Source of the DNA: Nemopilema nomurai
Taxonomy: Eukaryota > Cnidaria > Scyphozoa > Rhizostomeae > Rhizostomatidae
Assembly (NCBI GenBank): GCA_003864495.1
Contig: ML133387.1
Span: 1,173,311-1,237,310 of the forward strand
DNA length: 64,000 nt
Direction: 5' to 3'
How positions within the stretch are numbered: position 1 is the stretch's first letter; each line of letters starts with the position of its first letter. The position numbers and the translations under genes were made by a program. The notes under the pieces were generated by a model that saw only the letters and a list, made by a program, of their open reading frames with translations, was not told the DNA's origin and did not search any database. Positions 10,501-23,500 of the stretch are shown here, piece after piece.

Positions 10501-13500
10501 AAGAAGAAGCCATCTACCATGATTATTTTATTTACTTTTGTGTGAGATCCTGCATTGTTTGCACAAGACTTTTGTTAGTGACTGATGTTTGCACACCAAT
10601 TTGGAAGTTGATTACCACCAAAAGCTAGGAAATCTACTTTTATACAGGCATGCCCTGAGGATTCATTCAATTATTTTGTTATTTTAGCTACCAGTTTGTA
10701 TATTTGAGTCAATAATCATCAATTTGGTGGACAAGGAGGTACACAATTCAAGAAAAATTTTACCTAATTTCCTCACTTTTGGCATAATTTTTTGATACAA
10801 ATATTGGTCTGCATTACACCTTTATGAAAACGAAGTCACCATTAGAATTACTGGTTTTTGGTGTTTTTGGCTCTTCTCAAACAAGATAATTTTATTAGTA
10901 ATTTATGATGATGTTGAAAAACTTTTGAACTTATATGTATGAACGCAAATGTCAATAAATGTAAAACAATAAATAGGGAGTTTTTCAAACTGTTTAATTA
11001 TTATTTAAGACAGTCTCAAAAGATTTGTACATACTGACCCACATAATGCCAGTTTCAAAGCCAGTTCTCTTTATAATCATTTTCAGGTATGAGTCACTCA
11101 TAATAAGTGTCCCTATAATATGTGTTCCAATTTTGACAAAATGTTGGTTTTGATAGTTTTCATAACAACATTAACTTTGTTTAAAACTTTAACTGTGTGA
11201 TAACGTCAGGCATAGGACATTGTTATTATGTAGTTTGAATAGGCAGCCAAACACAATCAAAACTTTCAAATGGTTGGTAGAGATGGCAAAAGGGCCCAAT
11301 ATTGGCACTATTTGGTATTCTTGGGTTCAATGTAAAACCAGACAGCCATGTAAATGTTGATGCTGAAGTAAAAGTCTGAATGCATTTTTGTGTGGCCTTA
11401 GTGCCTGTGTTTAGGTGAAGGTTCTTCTCTTCTGCAGCCCAGAGTTTTGTTTATTGATGTGCCATACACCTTAGCAACAGAAGAAGCTGAAAGAATTGGA
11501 GTTGATCATGTGGCAAGAATGTCATCTGCTGGAAACTCAGAAATTTCTTCAGGTTTGTCTTCTTATCAAAATCATATAATCCATAGCAATACAGCTATTC
11601 ATTATTTAGTATAATTTGAATAGGTAGGTGATAAAATGATATATAATTCAAATTTTAGAATGAACTATATTTGCAGTGAGTTATAGGATGATATATATGA
11701 TATAATTATTTAATAGTATAATTTTTATGATAAATTTGTACCAAAAGATTTGTACCAAAGGTTGCTTCAATTGTATTTTTCATTGGTAGAAATTAATGTC
11801 AGAATAGACCCCATTTGGCCTGTGTCTTGATTGCATTGTTAAGTTCCAATCCTCGGACAACTGAATATATAACATTAGACATCAAGACTTATATTTCAGT
11901 TTGCCTTCACCAATATTTCAAGGCGTCACAAATTTGTTCCTAATAACCAATTTTATTTTATTTTAAAACAATCTTCTCTGCCTGAATTTTGGCTATGTTC
12001 TCCTTTGGGAAGTATTGAACTAGATAGATTTTTATGTTGAATCGTATTCTCCTACATATTACTAACCTGGGAAAACTTTCATCCAATTTTGTTTCATAGC
12101 TGCGGAGCATCTACAGACGCAGCACAACGCAATTAAGATGCTGTACAACCGGATCAAGACTGTCCTTGACTATGTAAAAGCTGTGAAGGCAGGAAGCATC
12201 CCTTTAAATGATGAAATAATGAGAAACTGCCGAAGCCTTTGTCAACGATTGCCTGTCCTGGAGTCTTCCCAATTTCATGAAGAATTTTTTGATGTGAGTA
12301 ATTGTTAAACTTTGTTAAACATTTTGAATTAGATCCAGGCATGCTATGTTGAAGTTTGGAATTTCAAGTAAATTTTTTGTATTGACAAAATGCAAGTCAA
12401 CAGTTTCAACGCAGTGTTAATAACCCGTTCGAGATTAAAAGCACTGCTAGAAGCTGCAAGAAAGAGCGCGCGGTCGGCTGTTGTGACCAACCAGCGAATC
12501 ATTTTCACTTAGATTCTTGTGAAGGAAAGTTTTAATGGGCACTAAGTGGTAAAACAAAACAATCACGGGCCCTTTCTCATAGCCTCTAAATTGTTTTCAA
12601 AACATTGTTGGCAATCTTGTCAGCTTTAAGTCATTATCCGAAATTACCATAGTCTGAGGGCTTCGGTCAAGAAATGGTGCGAAATTATATTCCGGCTGTT
12701 TTGTGCCATTGTAAAGTTTTGTCAAACGAAATATTAGGCTATCAAGTTCACAAAATCTTAAAGCTGCTTTATAAGGCTATGTGTGTTGGTTATTGCTTAC
12801 AATGATAGTACGATGACAGTAACATCACAATACGAAAAAATATTCTGCTGCTTCGGCTATTAGAGCAAACAAGCTACTAGCAATCAAAGTTAGGACTTTG
12901 TTATGTTATTGGTCGCTGCCTCCCTTTCACTTATTTGAGATCTAAGATTTCCTATGTGATATTGAAATTGACATCAGAATGCACGTGCATGATTATTTCT
13001 CATTGTTTCTAGCAATGCAATGACGTCATGCTTTTGACCTATTTGGTCACCATTAACAAGGGATGTAACACGGCAAGTGATGTGAGTAGCATCTACTTAG
13101 TGTTTCGCTTTGTCGTTAGTAGTGGTTTAAAATAGCGCACTGTTGGTTTGAAAGAAAAGATGATGATCTACATGAATGTGATAATTTAATACTTATTTGA
13201 AGTGCTTTAGTACTTATTTTTCAGTACATTAGCGTATTGCTCTTTTGGTACCTTAAAGGAGAGTGTCGATTTTTACTGCAATTTTTTACATCTTCCAGAC
13301 TAAACTTTGACTGCAGTAAGTTCTTGTTTGAATCAAAGATTCATCTATTGTTGCATTCCTTACCTCTTCAAGTTTAATTTAATTTTGTTGATATATATTA
13401 TTTTTCATTTTGCCAATCATACCCTTCCCAATTAAGATAAAAATATGCTCTCTTCTCCTAGTTGCTGAACAAACCTTTTCTCCTATTTCTTCTAGTTGAT

Positions 13501-13567
13501 AAACAAATTCAACTTGGTGTACGACCGACACGGCTCTGGTCGCCGAATGGGAGGCCTTCTTTACTAA
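7586..13567 (+). CDS. CSN6: COP9 signalosome subunit 6
   Basis: CSN6 is the catalytically inactive MPN-domain subunit that pairs with CSN5 in the COP9 signalosome, the complex that removes NEDD8 from cullins. Coding exons: 7586-7793, 8931-9062, 9442-9530, 9926-9988, 10688-10738, 11438-11552, 12100-12293, 13013-13081, 13496-13567. All nine join in phase, with GT-AG introns, to 330 residues plus TAA; human CSN6 has 327. Hallmarks are [65 protein letters not shown] and the C-terminal [15 protein letters not shown]. The full metal-binding JAMM set is not present (HIH occurs without the following Ser and Asp), as expected for an MPN-minus protein. The start is the first ATG of exon 1; a second in-frame ATG lies nine codons on. 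Intron 1 and intron 3 hold inverted Penelope fragments, and exon 9 has a duplicated acceptor-like sequence 34 bp upstream. Confidence 0.96.
8385..8833 (-). mobile_element. Penelope-like element fragment with GIY-YIG domain
   Basis: A 137-codon minus-strand ORF (8420-8833) matches the C-terminal GIY-YIG endonuclease region of Penelope-like retroelements: [35 protein letters not shown], and a tail of the type [18 protein letters not shown]. No reverse transcriptase precedes it, so the copy is 5'-truncated, which is typical of these elements. The similarity continues past the stop to about 8385, shared with the second copy at 9659-9774. It sits antisense in CSN6 intron 1, 98 bp before exon 2. 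Confidence 0.8.
9659..9774 (+). mobile_element. Second Penelope 3'-end fragment, inverted relative to the first
   Basis: The reverse complement of this segment aligns over about 110 bp with 8385-8494, roughly 80% identical by eye, including GGTTA.AATTGACCAATCAA, AAGGGAAAAGA-like and ATTGAAATGTAGACAGA blocks. Read on the plus strand it encodes [14 protein letters not shown] followed by a stop, the counterpart of the C-terminal tail of the first fragment. It lies in CSN6 intron 3. Confidence 0.7.
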
Positions 13568-16500
13568 TTGACTAGGGCGGAGCTTAGTCGAGTTGGCAAA
13601 AATTGCTTTGGCCACGGGTGCAGATTCTTGCAAAGATTATGGCTTTAGCAAAAAGCTGGTTGTGCGCATGGTGGCTGTCTGAGATGGACTATCAGGTCAG
13701 CTTCACTTTCAGCTAGGACCTTTGAGTACTGAAAAGTTTGCTTGTAATAACGATTTGTGACAACGCATCATCAAGTTTCGTATCAAATTTAGGCATTTGG
13801 ATTAATTATGAACTATTTCTAAATTATGAAATTGAGCAAAAGTTTTAGCACGAAATGTTAAGGATAACTTTAATTTTTCCTTTTTCTGTGTTTGTTTTAC
13901 TTGTAGTCAAGTTTTGGACGGCAGCCATATCTTTTTCTTGATATGCAACTGTTGAAGTAATGATATGACGTGTGACCATACTCACTCTCAACTGGTTTTC
14001 TGATGACAGCTTTGAGAATTACCATGGCTGCTGATGTGTCTATCTTTTGTGCATGTTACTAGGTGAAAGGGGTTAAATACGTAGATGGTAAGAGTTTATC
14101 GTCTCTCCAAGTTTCAGGATCAAGTCTGCCATCAACTCACATTTGTACTTATTTGTTTGCAGCTGTTAGCAGAAACTAATTTTTGGATGGATATTCTATT
14201 CTTGGGCGTTTTGTTAGATTTGTTCTAAAGCTATCCTATTAAGACCGACTCCATAATAATGTCAAAATTCTGTAATACGCATAGACTGCTCTAAAATGTG
14301 CATTCTTGTACAAATGAAATCATTCTTCGTATAACTGACAATGGTCACCATCAAACTAGCCCAAACTTAGTCCATACTACAGTACCTATCAAATTTCCCG
14401 ACCCACCGCTTATCCGGATTTCGATTATCCGGCCCATGAAAATGTGAAAACCTTATGAGAAATTTTCGGCATTAATGATATTGTGTTTGTTTGTTTTTTA
14501 AATAAGCAATTTTTTTCTTGCCAGTATTGCAACTATATCCCTTGCCCCCTTGCTTTTTTTAGCCCATTTTGCAATGGAACTGTTACACACATCCTGAATT
14601 TTATTGCAGGGACCCTGGTCCTGCATTACCTGTTTTTGTATGAATTCATTTTCCATTTTGTTCCAATAAATTGAAGTAGTAGTAGGTAGAAACAAGCAGT
14701 CAAGTTTTTAAGTGAGAAGATGTTTGCATGAAAAATGAACACAGCTTGAGAAACAGTAGCCGGGAAAGCATTCCGTTTATACTGTGTCTAGTGTTTCTGA
14801 AATAGTGTCATACCTATGTGAACGGCATCATTTTTAAAGGTAAACAAGAGATATGCCAATCTCAACTGTGCTTTAGATACAAACTTTTAAAACCCCAATT
14901 TTTTCCGAAATATAGGGCCTTAGAAATAGTGCGTGCATATCATGACTAGATGGAGACAAAAACCTCACTACTTCTGCATGGACAGTGTGAATTCGATTCA
15001 ATCGCCTCGACTTGGATGTGTTCCCTCGGTAGCAACTTTGATCCACCTATCGCTGACTTTGTCAAGTTTCTCACGGCAAAAGTCTCCATTCTGATCATTT
15101 CCTATCTTAAATGGTGTGTAAAAATATTTGAAAGTTACAAAATATAATAAAGGAAGAAGAGGCGTAAGTCTTACTATTGTAAAAAAATATTTCACAACAT
15201 TGCTGAATGACCTTTCTGCATTTTGCTCAATTAGTTGTTGTAAATAGGGGATGCGTTAACTAGAAAACGAGTAATTAAGTTCAATCACGGACCCTTTCCT
15301 TATGAATATCGTAGTTGAATATTAAATGGTATGGTTGCTGAAAAGAGTCTTGGAACTAACGTTAAAGAACGAATTTGTATGAAAACGTTCTAGCTATCTG
15401 AATGCAAGTTACTGGAATCATCTGTGCTTGAAGTTCGAGAGTCGGTTGCCACAGCGCAACTTACAAAAATCGGGTGCCTTCGGACTAAACGGAGTCATCC
15501 AACTTAGACACAGCTGTGCAAACACGATCCGCCAATCGCCTTTTCCAGACACACTTATTGGGTCTTCAGTGTTTTCCTTCAAAGTTCTTCGTTTCTCCTT
15601 ATCTCCCGTGTACATTCAACTATAGATTTGATTCGCCAACTCTTTGCAAGTTGTGAACGATGTCATATAGGTGCCTTTCCAACGTATATAAGACCCGACT
15701 TGGATAATTTGCCCAATTCAACTGATAAAATTGCAAAAACACCCGTATGAGCCTGTGAGGAAGCTTTTTTGTCCCGGTTACGTTATGAATAATTTTACAG
15801 TAACCTGATTTTATTGGCTTGCACTTCTAGACTTGATCTAAATGTCACTTCACATCTGAATGTAAATTCTTTAGATTCCATTAATTTTTTTTGAAACTGC
15901 GAATACGTTTGTTTGCTTATTATCAGTCCGCAAAAAGTCTTAAAAATATCTCTTGGTGATAGACATATTCCGTACCTATCTACCTATAATTCCAATTTTC
16001 GGTCGTTCGTTAGATCACCGACGTGTTCCAATTTTCATTTCATGTTACTTCATTTGTCCTTCATTAGTTCAGCCCCCCTTAGTTTCTTTTTCACGACTCT
16101 CTCCTACGGCCCATTCACGACGTGATACAATCTCACTTCTTTAGCAAAATCTAAACTCCCGACTAGAGCAGCCCGACCAGTTGTCGTTGTTGTTATCGAG
16201 GCCCGACGGGACCCCTTATTCTAATGTGGCATATGGCGCATTGTTTTGCGCTATCAATCTCATGCAAACATGCGATTAGCCGAGTCACGTGATATCACCT
16301 AATAAAACGCACTGCTAAAACACCACCGTGGCAAGCATAATGGAACACGTGTGTGGAAAGTTCTTCAGGCAACGCTCTCGATCCACTTTAGACAGAACGC
16401 CTTTATCCGCGTGTCGTGAAGAAAGGCAACGCTTCGTGTTTTCTGGTGTAATTTCCTGACTTCACATTTTCATTTGTGTTGTCCCGTAACACACCCTTTT

Positions 16501-17535
16501 TTGGGAATGCGAGAATACAAGATTGTGAAAACTTTTTTCAATACCACTGGTATAAATATTCACTGACATATTTCAGATTGGTATGGTATTAGAACGGGCG
16601 TTTCCGAAGCTTGAATTAGAGTTGATTTTTCGTTAATGCAGTTGCAAGCACGATTTTAAGAAAAGGTGCTCCATGAAGGCTTATCTATGCAGCTAGCGAT
16701 AGTATTCAGTTTTAGCATATCAATTTTTTACAAAATTTGAAAGCAATCTTTTATGGCGTTAATGCAGTTAAAGCCAGTAACATCAAGGCTGAAGTTTGGT
16801 TGTCATAATTGTTCTAGGATATTTAAAAGCCGTGAAGTTTTAAACAACTCAATCTCCGTTACAGAAATGGGCACCAATGACATGACGCATACAAAGGCTG
16901 GTCTAGGCAGGGCTTTCGTTCCAGCCCTGCAGCGAATTGCAGCTGAATTTGTATTAATAATCACGATCGCCGGCATTAAGACAGTTCGCGTTTCGCTTTC
17001 CGTGTCCAAGCAACTTCTAAAAACCGGGGAAAAATCTGGCCAAAGAAAGTTGGATCCTGACGCTGAAGTGGAATGCTTTGTGGGAACAATTGTCTCCTGG
17101 ACAATCGCAGTCGTGGACACGCGTGGGCATTGTTCTATAGAAGATTGTAACGCGTGTTTTAGCACTTTGTCGCGTTGCTTAGATATAGATATTCCCCTTC
17201 AGAGATTTTCAGCCAACATTTCTTTTCAAAAGTCGAAGAGGAGAGGGAATGATTTTTGCTTGAGGAGTAGGATTTACAAGACTGAAAATTGTAAACTCAA
17301 AAAGAGCAATCGAAAAAGGTAAAGTTGTTCTAGCATTAGTACTTCCGTTCTTCTTTATAAAAACAAAAGGTGGTAAGTAGGGCAGAAGATTCTTTCTGTA
17401 TCTTGGTAATGGTAACCTAGGGGAGGCATAACTTCTGAGCGGTAACCTGGAGCTGCTTACTCTCCGAGCTTTTCTCGGGTTGCAATTTCTCGTCAGTAAA
17501 ATATAGGGTTTGTGCTATATTTAGCACACATCAAA
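13568..17535. other. CSN6-RFX intergenic region
   Basis: No recognisable gene. A canonical AATAAA at 14665-14670 could serve CSN6 but would imply a 3' UTR of about 1.1 kb. The part from about 16150 to 17300 is visibly richer in GC and CpG than its surroundings and contains an unexplained 189-codon ORF (16753-17322). Such a region could be the promoter zone of the downstream RFX gene. Otherwise only short spurious ORFs are present. Confidence 0.4.
16753..17322 (+). CDS. Uncharacterised 189-residue ORF, doubtful
   Basis: An ATG-initiated ORF unusually long for this AT-rich DNA. It has a mixed hydrophobic centre and a basic C-terminus (KKSNRKR) and matches no family I recognise. The opposite strand is also open for 120 codons across its middle. 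A possible donor (AAAAAG/GTAAAG) overlaps its stop, but its phase does not fit the next RFX exon at 18767. It may be a 5' exon of another transcript or a chance ORF in a CpG-richer promoter region. No function is proposed. Confidence 0.2.
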   Translation: MALMQLKPVTSRLKFGCHNCSRIFKSREVLNNSISVTEMGTNDMTHTKAGLGRAFVPALQRIAAEFVLIITIAGIKTVRVSLSVSKQLLKTGEKSGQRKLDPDAEVECFVGTIVSWTIAVVDTRGHCSIEDCNACFSTLSRCLDIDIPLQRFSANISFQKSKRRGNDFCLRSRIYKTENCKLKKSNRKR

Positions 17536-20500
17536 ATGGACCTACCCACGAAAGATTTCAAGAAAGTTTCCTTCTGTAAGCTGGAGCAAATAACAGCAGT
17601 AACCTTTCCATAGCCTGTTTCTATAGGCAAAGATTTGCGTGTGCAATTAGAGACTACAACGATCAATTACATACTTCGTACCTTGTTTTGACGCCTTTTT
17701 AAAGTCAAGTTCGGAATTATCTGTCAGTTATGCCATGACACTTTAACTGAGCGATGATATCGCCTGAGACAACTCCATCTGACTAGATTGTCATTGCAAA
17801 GTTTTAGAACGTGAAAGTAAGATCAAGCAGAAACGAACAACACTATTCTCAAGTTGCAAAATTGGCCTTTAATGAATACGTTGTCCTTTGCTTATGGACT
17901 TCTTACTTGCTTATATTTACTCCCTCTTTATCTCCATACTTATATAACCCAATGTTCTTCATAGAATAGACTAACAACACTAACATAGAATACTAACATT
18001 TTCATTTAAACTTTTCTTCTGCCCAAGTACTTTAAATTTAAATGACAAGAAGCTTCAAATGAGTGATTAAAATTTTGTATTCTTCTGCTCTAAACTAGTG
18101 TTTATGCGAAGAAAAGGCCTGGTCGCTGAAGAAGCAACACATCTTGGCCATTGAGTCGAACTGCTTTTTTCTACAGTTAAGACACAAAGAATCATTTTTC
18201 GTTATTTCGTTAATATAGAGAGCTAGCTTGCAGACAGAATGCCGAAATACGTTGATGGTACGTAGCCTTTTCGCCTTCAAATTTAGGACAATTATATTTT
18301 TTGCATGCTCTTGTTATTTAGGCTCACGGATTTCTTGCATGTCAAATTTTCTTAAAGGTGATTTGAGGGGCTTTTGCTAACTCTTTTTTGATTTTGTACT
18401 GACACAAAATTGGATCCGAACTTGAACTTTCTAGGCTCAAGTTTACAAATATCTATAAACTCTAAGTATTGATTAAGAAGGTGGTAATTGTCAAAAAATC
18501 CAAGCAAAGCTACAAAAATATTTTCATAGAAGGCTCGCTGGAATTGCACAGATCTTCAGAATGCATTCCTGACTAACAGATATCTTCTTCTTCTCTAGTT
18601 ATCTCTCTTAGTTGCTTTGAGCATTTCCCAACTTAAATCTTACCAAAATCTTTCCTCTTCAAAGAATAACTATAGCTTAGGCTAGCGCTATTGTAAATTT
18701 ACAACTTGGTTTTTTAATCAACATATTTAATGCACTGTAAATTACTGGATGGCGTTTGTTTTACAGACTACGCTTCAAGAAAGCATCAGATGTCTCTAAG
18801 TAAGCTGCAATCTCCGTTGACTACGAAATGGTGAGTTACTTTTAGTTGGTTTCTGAAGCACTCTTAATAATTTCTGCATGTCGTATGAATTAGGTCTCTG
18901 ATGGTTTTCTAGAGATTCCAAGCAAGAGTTGCCTACGCCCCATTTAAATGCTCTATCCCAAACGATAATGTTATTGTTCCTCTTATGTTCCTTTTTGTCC
19001 CATTGCCCCTTTGATGATACTTTCCTTTTTTCTCGTCTTTTTCACTGTTTCTTCTGTAAGCTCTTTTCATTATATGAAAATACAACAAGTACACAATAAC
19101 CAAATGCTTGTCACTGGTGCTGATACTGCACAACCATTCATCGCTTCATTTTAACACCCCACTGTTAGTTAATCTAACTGTTGCTTAACTGGTCTGTATG
19201 CAGCAAAGCAGGATTATTTAAATTCCATTTTGCATTCTTCATTAGGCTTCATGAAAATTACGAAATCTGCAGTGGCGTCAGCTTACCTAGAAGTTCCTTA
19301 TACAGCCACTATTTGGATTTTTGCCAGAAGAGTGGCTTGGAACCAGTGAATGCAGCCAGCTTTGGCAAGGTAGAAATTTCTCAGCAGAACTTCTTATACG
19401 TTTCTGAATAAGTCATCGTATCCAGTTTTTTCGCCTTGTATCTGGGTTGGTGTACCAGCATCCATGGATCTGTCTACGGTTTGCCTTCCGCAATTGATCG
19501 TTTTTAGGAAGCATAACAATACACTTTCACCATGGAATTTGTGTCTTTATTCGCGTGGTTTAGCCTACAGTTGTATTTCCTGATTAGCATGGCCCGCAGG
19601 ATTTATAGTAATTGCAATACCGCCGAATTCAAAGAAACATGGCACAGTCGCAAAATACCTACGCAGTCTCATAGAAGACGTCAGTTACACTTGACTAGAT
19701 TATATATGTGCACTTATCCACATGTTCCTTATCAATGACATTTTATATTGTTAAATACGTAATATTACATTTTAGGTTATTCGTAACACTTTCCCAACCC
19801 TGAAAACAAGAAGACTGGGAACCAGGGGCCAATCGAAGTAATATTCAATAGTCTTTTACTTGTAAATACGAGAAGCTCTTGAAAAGAGAGCATATTTCAG
19901 TCTTCAGCTCTTGCAAAAATTCCGTGTTACCTTCCTGTGCGCTGGTTAACGCAACAATTATTAACAGAAAATAAATTAAAAAGAAAAAAAGCACAGAAAC
20001 TAAATTTCAGTGAAGCAGCGTCGGGTTTTATGGGACCAAGCATTACTTGGCTACAATTTGCAATATAAGGACGTTCAGATATTAAGTTTACTCCTTGTAG
20101 AAAGAGTAAGGTAATTGCCGAAATAATTCTTCCAAACTTCCTTTAAGCAGAAGCTTCATCATTAATTAAAATTTCTGCATGAAGATGCTTAATATTCAAT
20201 TGGTGGCATTTTTTCAGATACCATTATTATGGAATAAGCGTGAAGGAGGGGTCACCTTACCATGATGCAGTTTGCAATTCGAATCGTCAAAGTGCTTCAA
20301 GCTTCAACCCAACCTACAGCAAACAGGCCGCAGATGAAAACATGCAGGTTTGTAATTAGGTCATTTATTACCGTATTTTCGAATCTTCGTATTCATTGTT
20401 TTTGGGCTTGGATTGCTTCCATGTCCAAATCGAAGAGACATTTTATGCATTGCTGATTTCCATGTTTTTTGCTAGATAGTAAAGATAGCGACATTTTTCA

Positions 20501-23500
20501 AACAATGCCAAATTAGCGTCTTGAATGATGTTACGAGTAGATAACACACTTTTTGGTACACATGGTTTAGTTTTTTGCTGCTCGTAAAGGTGTCTTCGTC
20601 CAAAAGCCAAGGCCAATCATCACAGCTAACAGCGGTTTCGAATAGTGTCCTGTTGCCCGACTTTCCTTCTGCAGACAGCATGGGAATCAAAGATCCAAAG
20701 ACAAAGGAAAAAGTAAGTTTGGAGCATTCTGCACCGTCAAATGCCATATATTTTATACGAAAAGCGCTGCAAAGATATCTTTAAAGCTTACTGGCAACAT
20801 TATATGATAAATGAATGAATATCCTTCAATAATTTCTTTAGTAAGAATGTCGCAAAACATCTTTAAACGCTTGGATGAGATATTTACATTCCAAAAGTTG
20901 AGGTCGTTTTTTGTCTCCGTAGATCAAGACGTTTTTGATAATGTATCGGGCTCACTGTCAAAGAATTCTCGACACAATTTTGAGAGCTAACTTTAGCGAG
21001 GTATGTAGCAGCATTCATGGTTACTACATCACAAGTGAATGTTTAAATTTGTAATGCCATAAATACTTATGATGTTTTTATTATGACAACAGTAATGAGA
21101 TGTTAATGCTTTCAGTAATGGGAATTAACTTTAATTTGGTAGGAACAGGTGCGATGTGGATGCTGATTGGTTATTTACAGCCAATCAAGCGCTCTTCTTA
21201 CAACCCTGTGTAATGTTTTTCGATGTGCCACTGGCTAAAATTTCCGCATACTTTAAAATTATGTAAAACATATTTCCGATGTTTCTTGTCACTGTAAAGT
21301 TACATTAATGTCTGTTAATTTGTTACTTTATCATGGAAAAATGAAATTTTGCCCAAAAGGTACAAGGTTTTTTCTGACTTTAAATGTTTTGAAGATTTCT
21401 GAAATAGCTTAGTGACCATTTGGCAGCGTAACAGTTGACATGATGCAAGGTGCAACGCTGTGGTAGGCAATTCTTTGTTCACAGCTTTTCTTTCTCCTAG
21501 GTTCAACATTTTTTACTTCACTTTTGGAGAGGCATGCCACAGCATATTGCTGTTATTCTTGATATAAAAGATGTCATAGACCTTATTGCCAATTGCGACA
21601 ATATCCTGTATAAGGTAACCTGGACATTACTTTTATTACAACTTAATTCTAGTCATAGTTTTCCATTTGACTTACACTTGATGTTGAAGTTGGACCCAAG
21701 GAGAGATTGACTATCATAAAAGCCATGCACCCCTGCCAATTTATGTAACCAATTTGGATTTCAAGTAGTAAGTCGCCAAAATGTCTCAGTTGGCTTTCCT
21801 TCTAGGCTGTAAGCGGAGTACTCATCCCAGGCACCTTGCAACCGCTCCCTGCCAGTTTGACTCAAGCAATACGGCAATTTGCCAAGCAGCTTTGTTGTTG
21901 GCTCGAAACTTCACTACGGCACGTTCCGGAAAGTCTGTCGGATAGGAAGCTGGCAGGTAACATGCTTCACAACGTGCTTAATTTGTTGACATGGCGACGC
22001 CGTTGACATGTTGACGCACTTGAGCGATATTTTGCCAACTTTACGCTAGTATAGAGGAACATGGTTTCAATGAAGATATGTTTCAGAACAGTTGTGGTTG
22101 ATTCTGTTGTTACCCCGCTCTAATTGTTAGTTTAAAGTACCATGTATGTTTGTCAAACTAACATAGGATATGCACTTACTCATTCATTTTTATGTTTGGA
22201 TTTGTTCTAGTTGCAAAGGCCTTTTGTCAAATATTATGCAGACAAACTTCGCTTTCCCACTTGGCTCAGGTAAGCATCATCTGTAGTTCTTCCTCAGTTG
22301 AACATTTGTGCCAGCAAACCTTCTTGCGCATATATTTGATTGTGCATTTTAAATTTGCAGCATTTTGTTCTCTTGCTGCGAGTTTTCATGAGTATGTTAA
22401 CATTTATAATGACAAATTCACAGTTGCCTCATAACAATTCAAGGAAGGCTCAATTTAAATGTTCTCCACCGCCATTGATAATTTATTAGTAGCTTCTGAG
22501 GACGCCAATAAGAATTAAATTTCGCTGTGCCTGGGTTATGGACCATTGTTAGGGTAAGGCAATAGGAGGGCACCAAAGTAGTCTCTTGCATAGCAACCGT
22601 CTGTGTTAATCATGCTTCATTCTTGATGTTCCACGACTTTATATTTTCAATAGCCCGAAATATATTAGTTATCAGATGTAGCTAACTGATTTTCCTCTTA
22701 ATCCAATGTGATGAAATAACAAAATGCTTTTGTGAGAAACTTTTGTGATTAATTGTTGAAAGGACGTTAGCTGATTCATTGAGGTCGATTACAACATGAG
22801 GTTGAGGTTGATTGCATCATTTCAGGCTGCGCGCACCGTTTTGCATAGCACTGACCCGGTCAGCCAAATGGCAGAGGATCTGAGGCAGGTCAAGGTGTCC
22901 ACAATAATTGAACAAACCCTATGGATGACGTCAAAAAGACCGCAGAAGGACTTCAAGCAAATTTACTCTTGTAGGTTATATACATGCTTCAACGATGTCT
23001 TCAAATCCTCTCCTCTTAAAATCCTCTGGCCTTTACGTATAGATACTGTAGATTCATGCGATATTACTTTGAAAGGCATGATTGCTTGTTTATATTCTGA
23101 ATTCTCTTCCCTGCTTCAGTGCCGCCAGCAATTGATAAATCCCAGGCACTGATGTTGCTCCACACCTCTTCCTATTGATCGAAATTAGTTAATTTTGTCC
23201 AAAAGTTGTTTGAGGACAGAAGCAGGTGCAATTCAATGGCAGGTCATGCCCGCCAGCGTCAATAGTCAAACTTCAACTTCTTAAAATTTTGGTCGGCTCC
23301 ATCTTTGAAAATGTTATCTCTTGTTGCTATGTCGACAATTATGGCGATATTTGCTGAGGCTTGACAATGTGTTTTAACTATTTGGCGACTTGCCAATTCT
23401 TCGCCAAATCCCCTTTTCCCGACAATATTTTTTTACTTTTCCACTCCTTGCAATCTAAACAGAGTAAGACAATGTCTTTTGAATAACATCCAAAATGGCT

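Noticed and set aside
13022..13029. TGACGTCA cyclic-AMP response element
   Set aside because: It lies inside CSN6 exon 8 coding sequence (codons for NDVM), so the match is best explained by coding.
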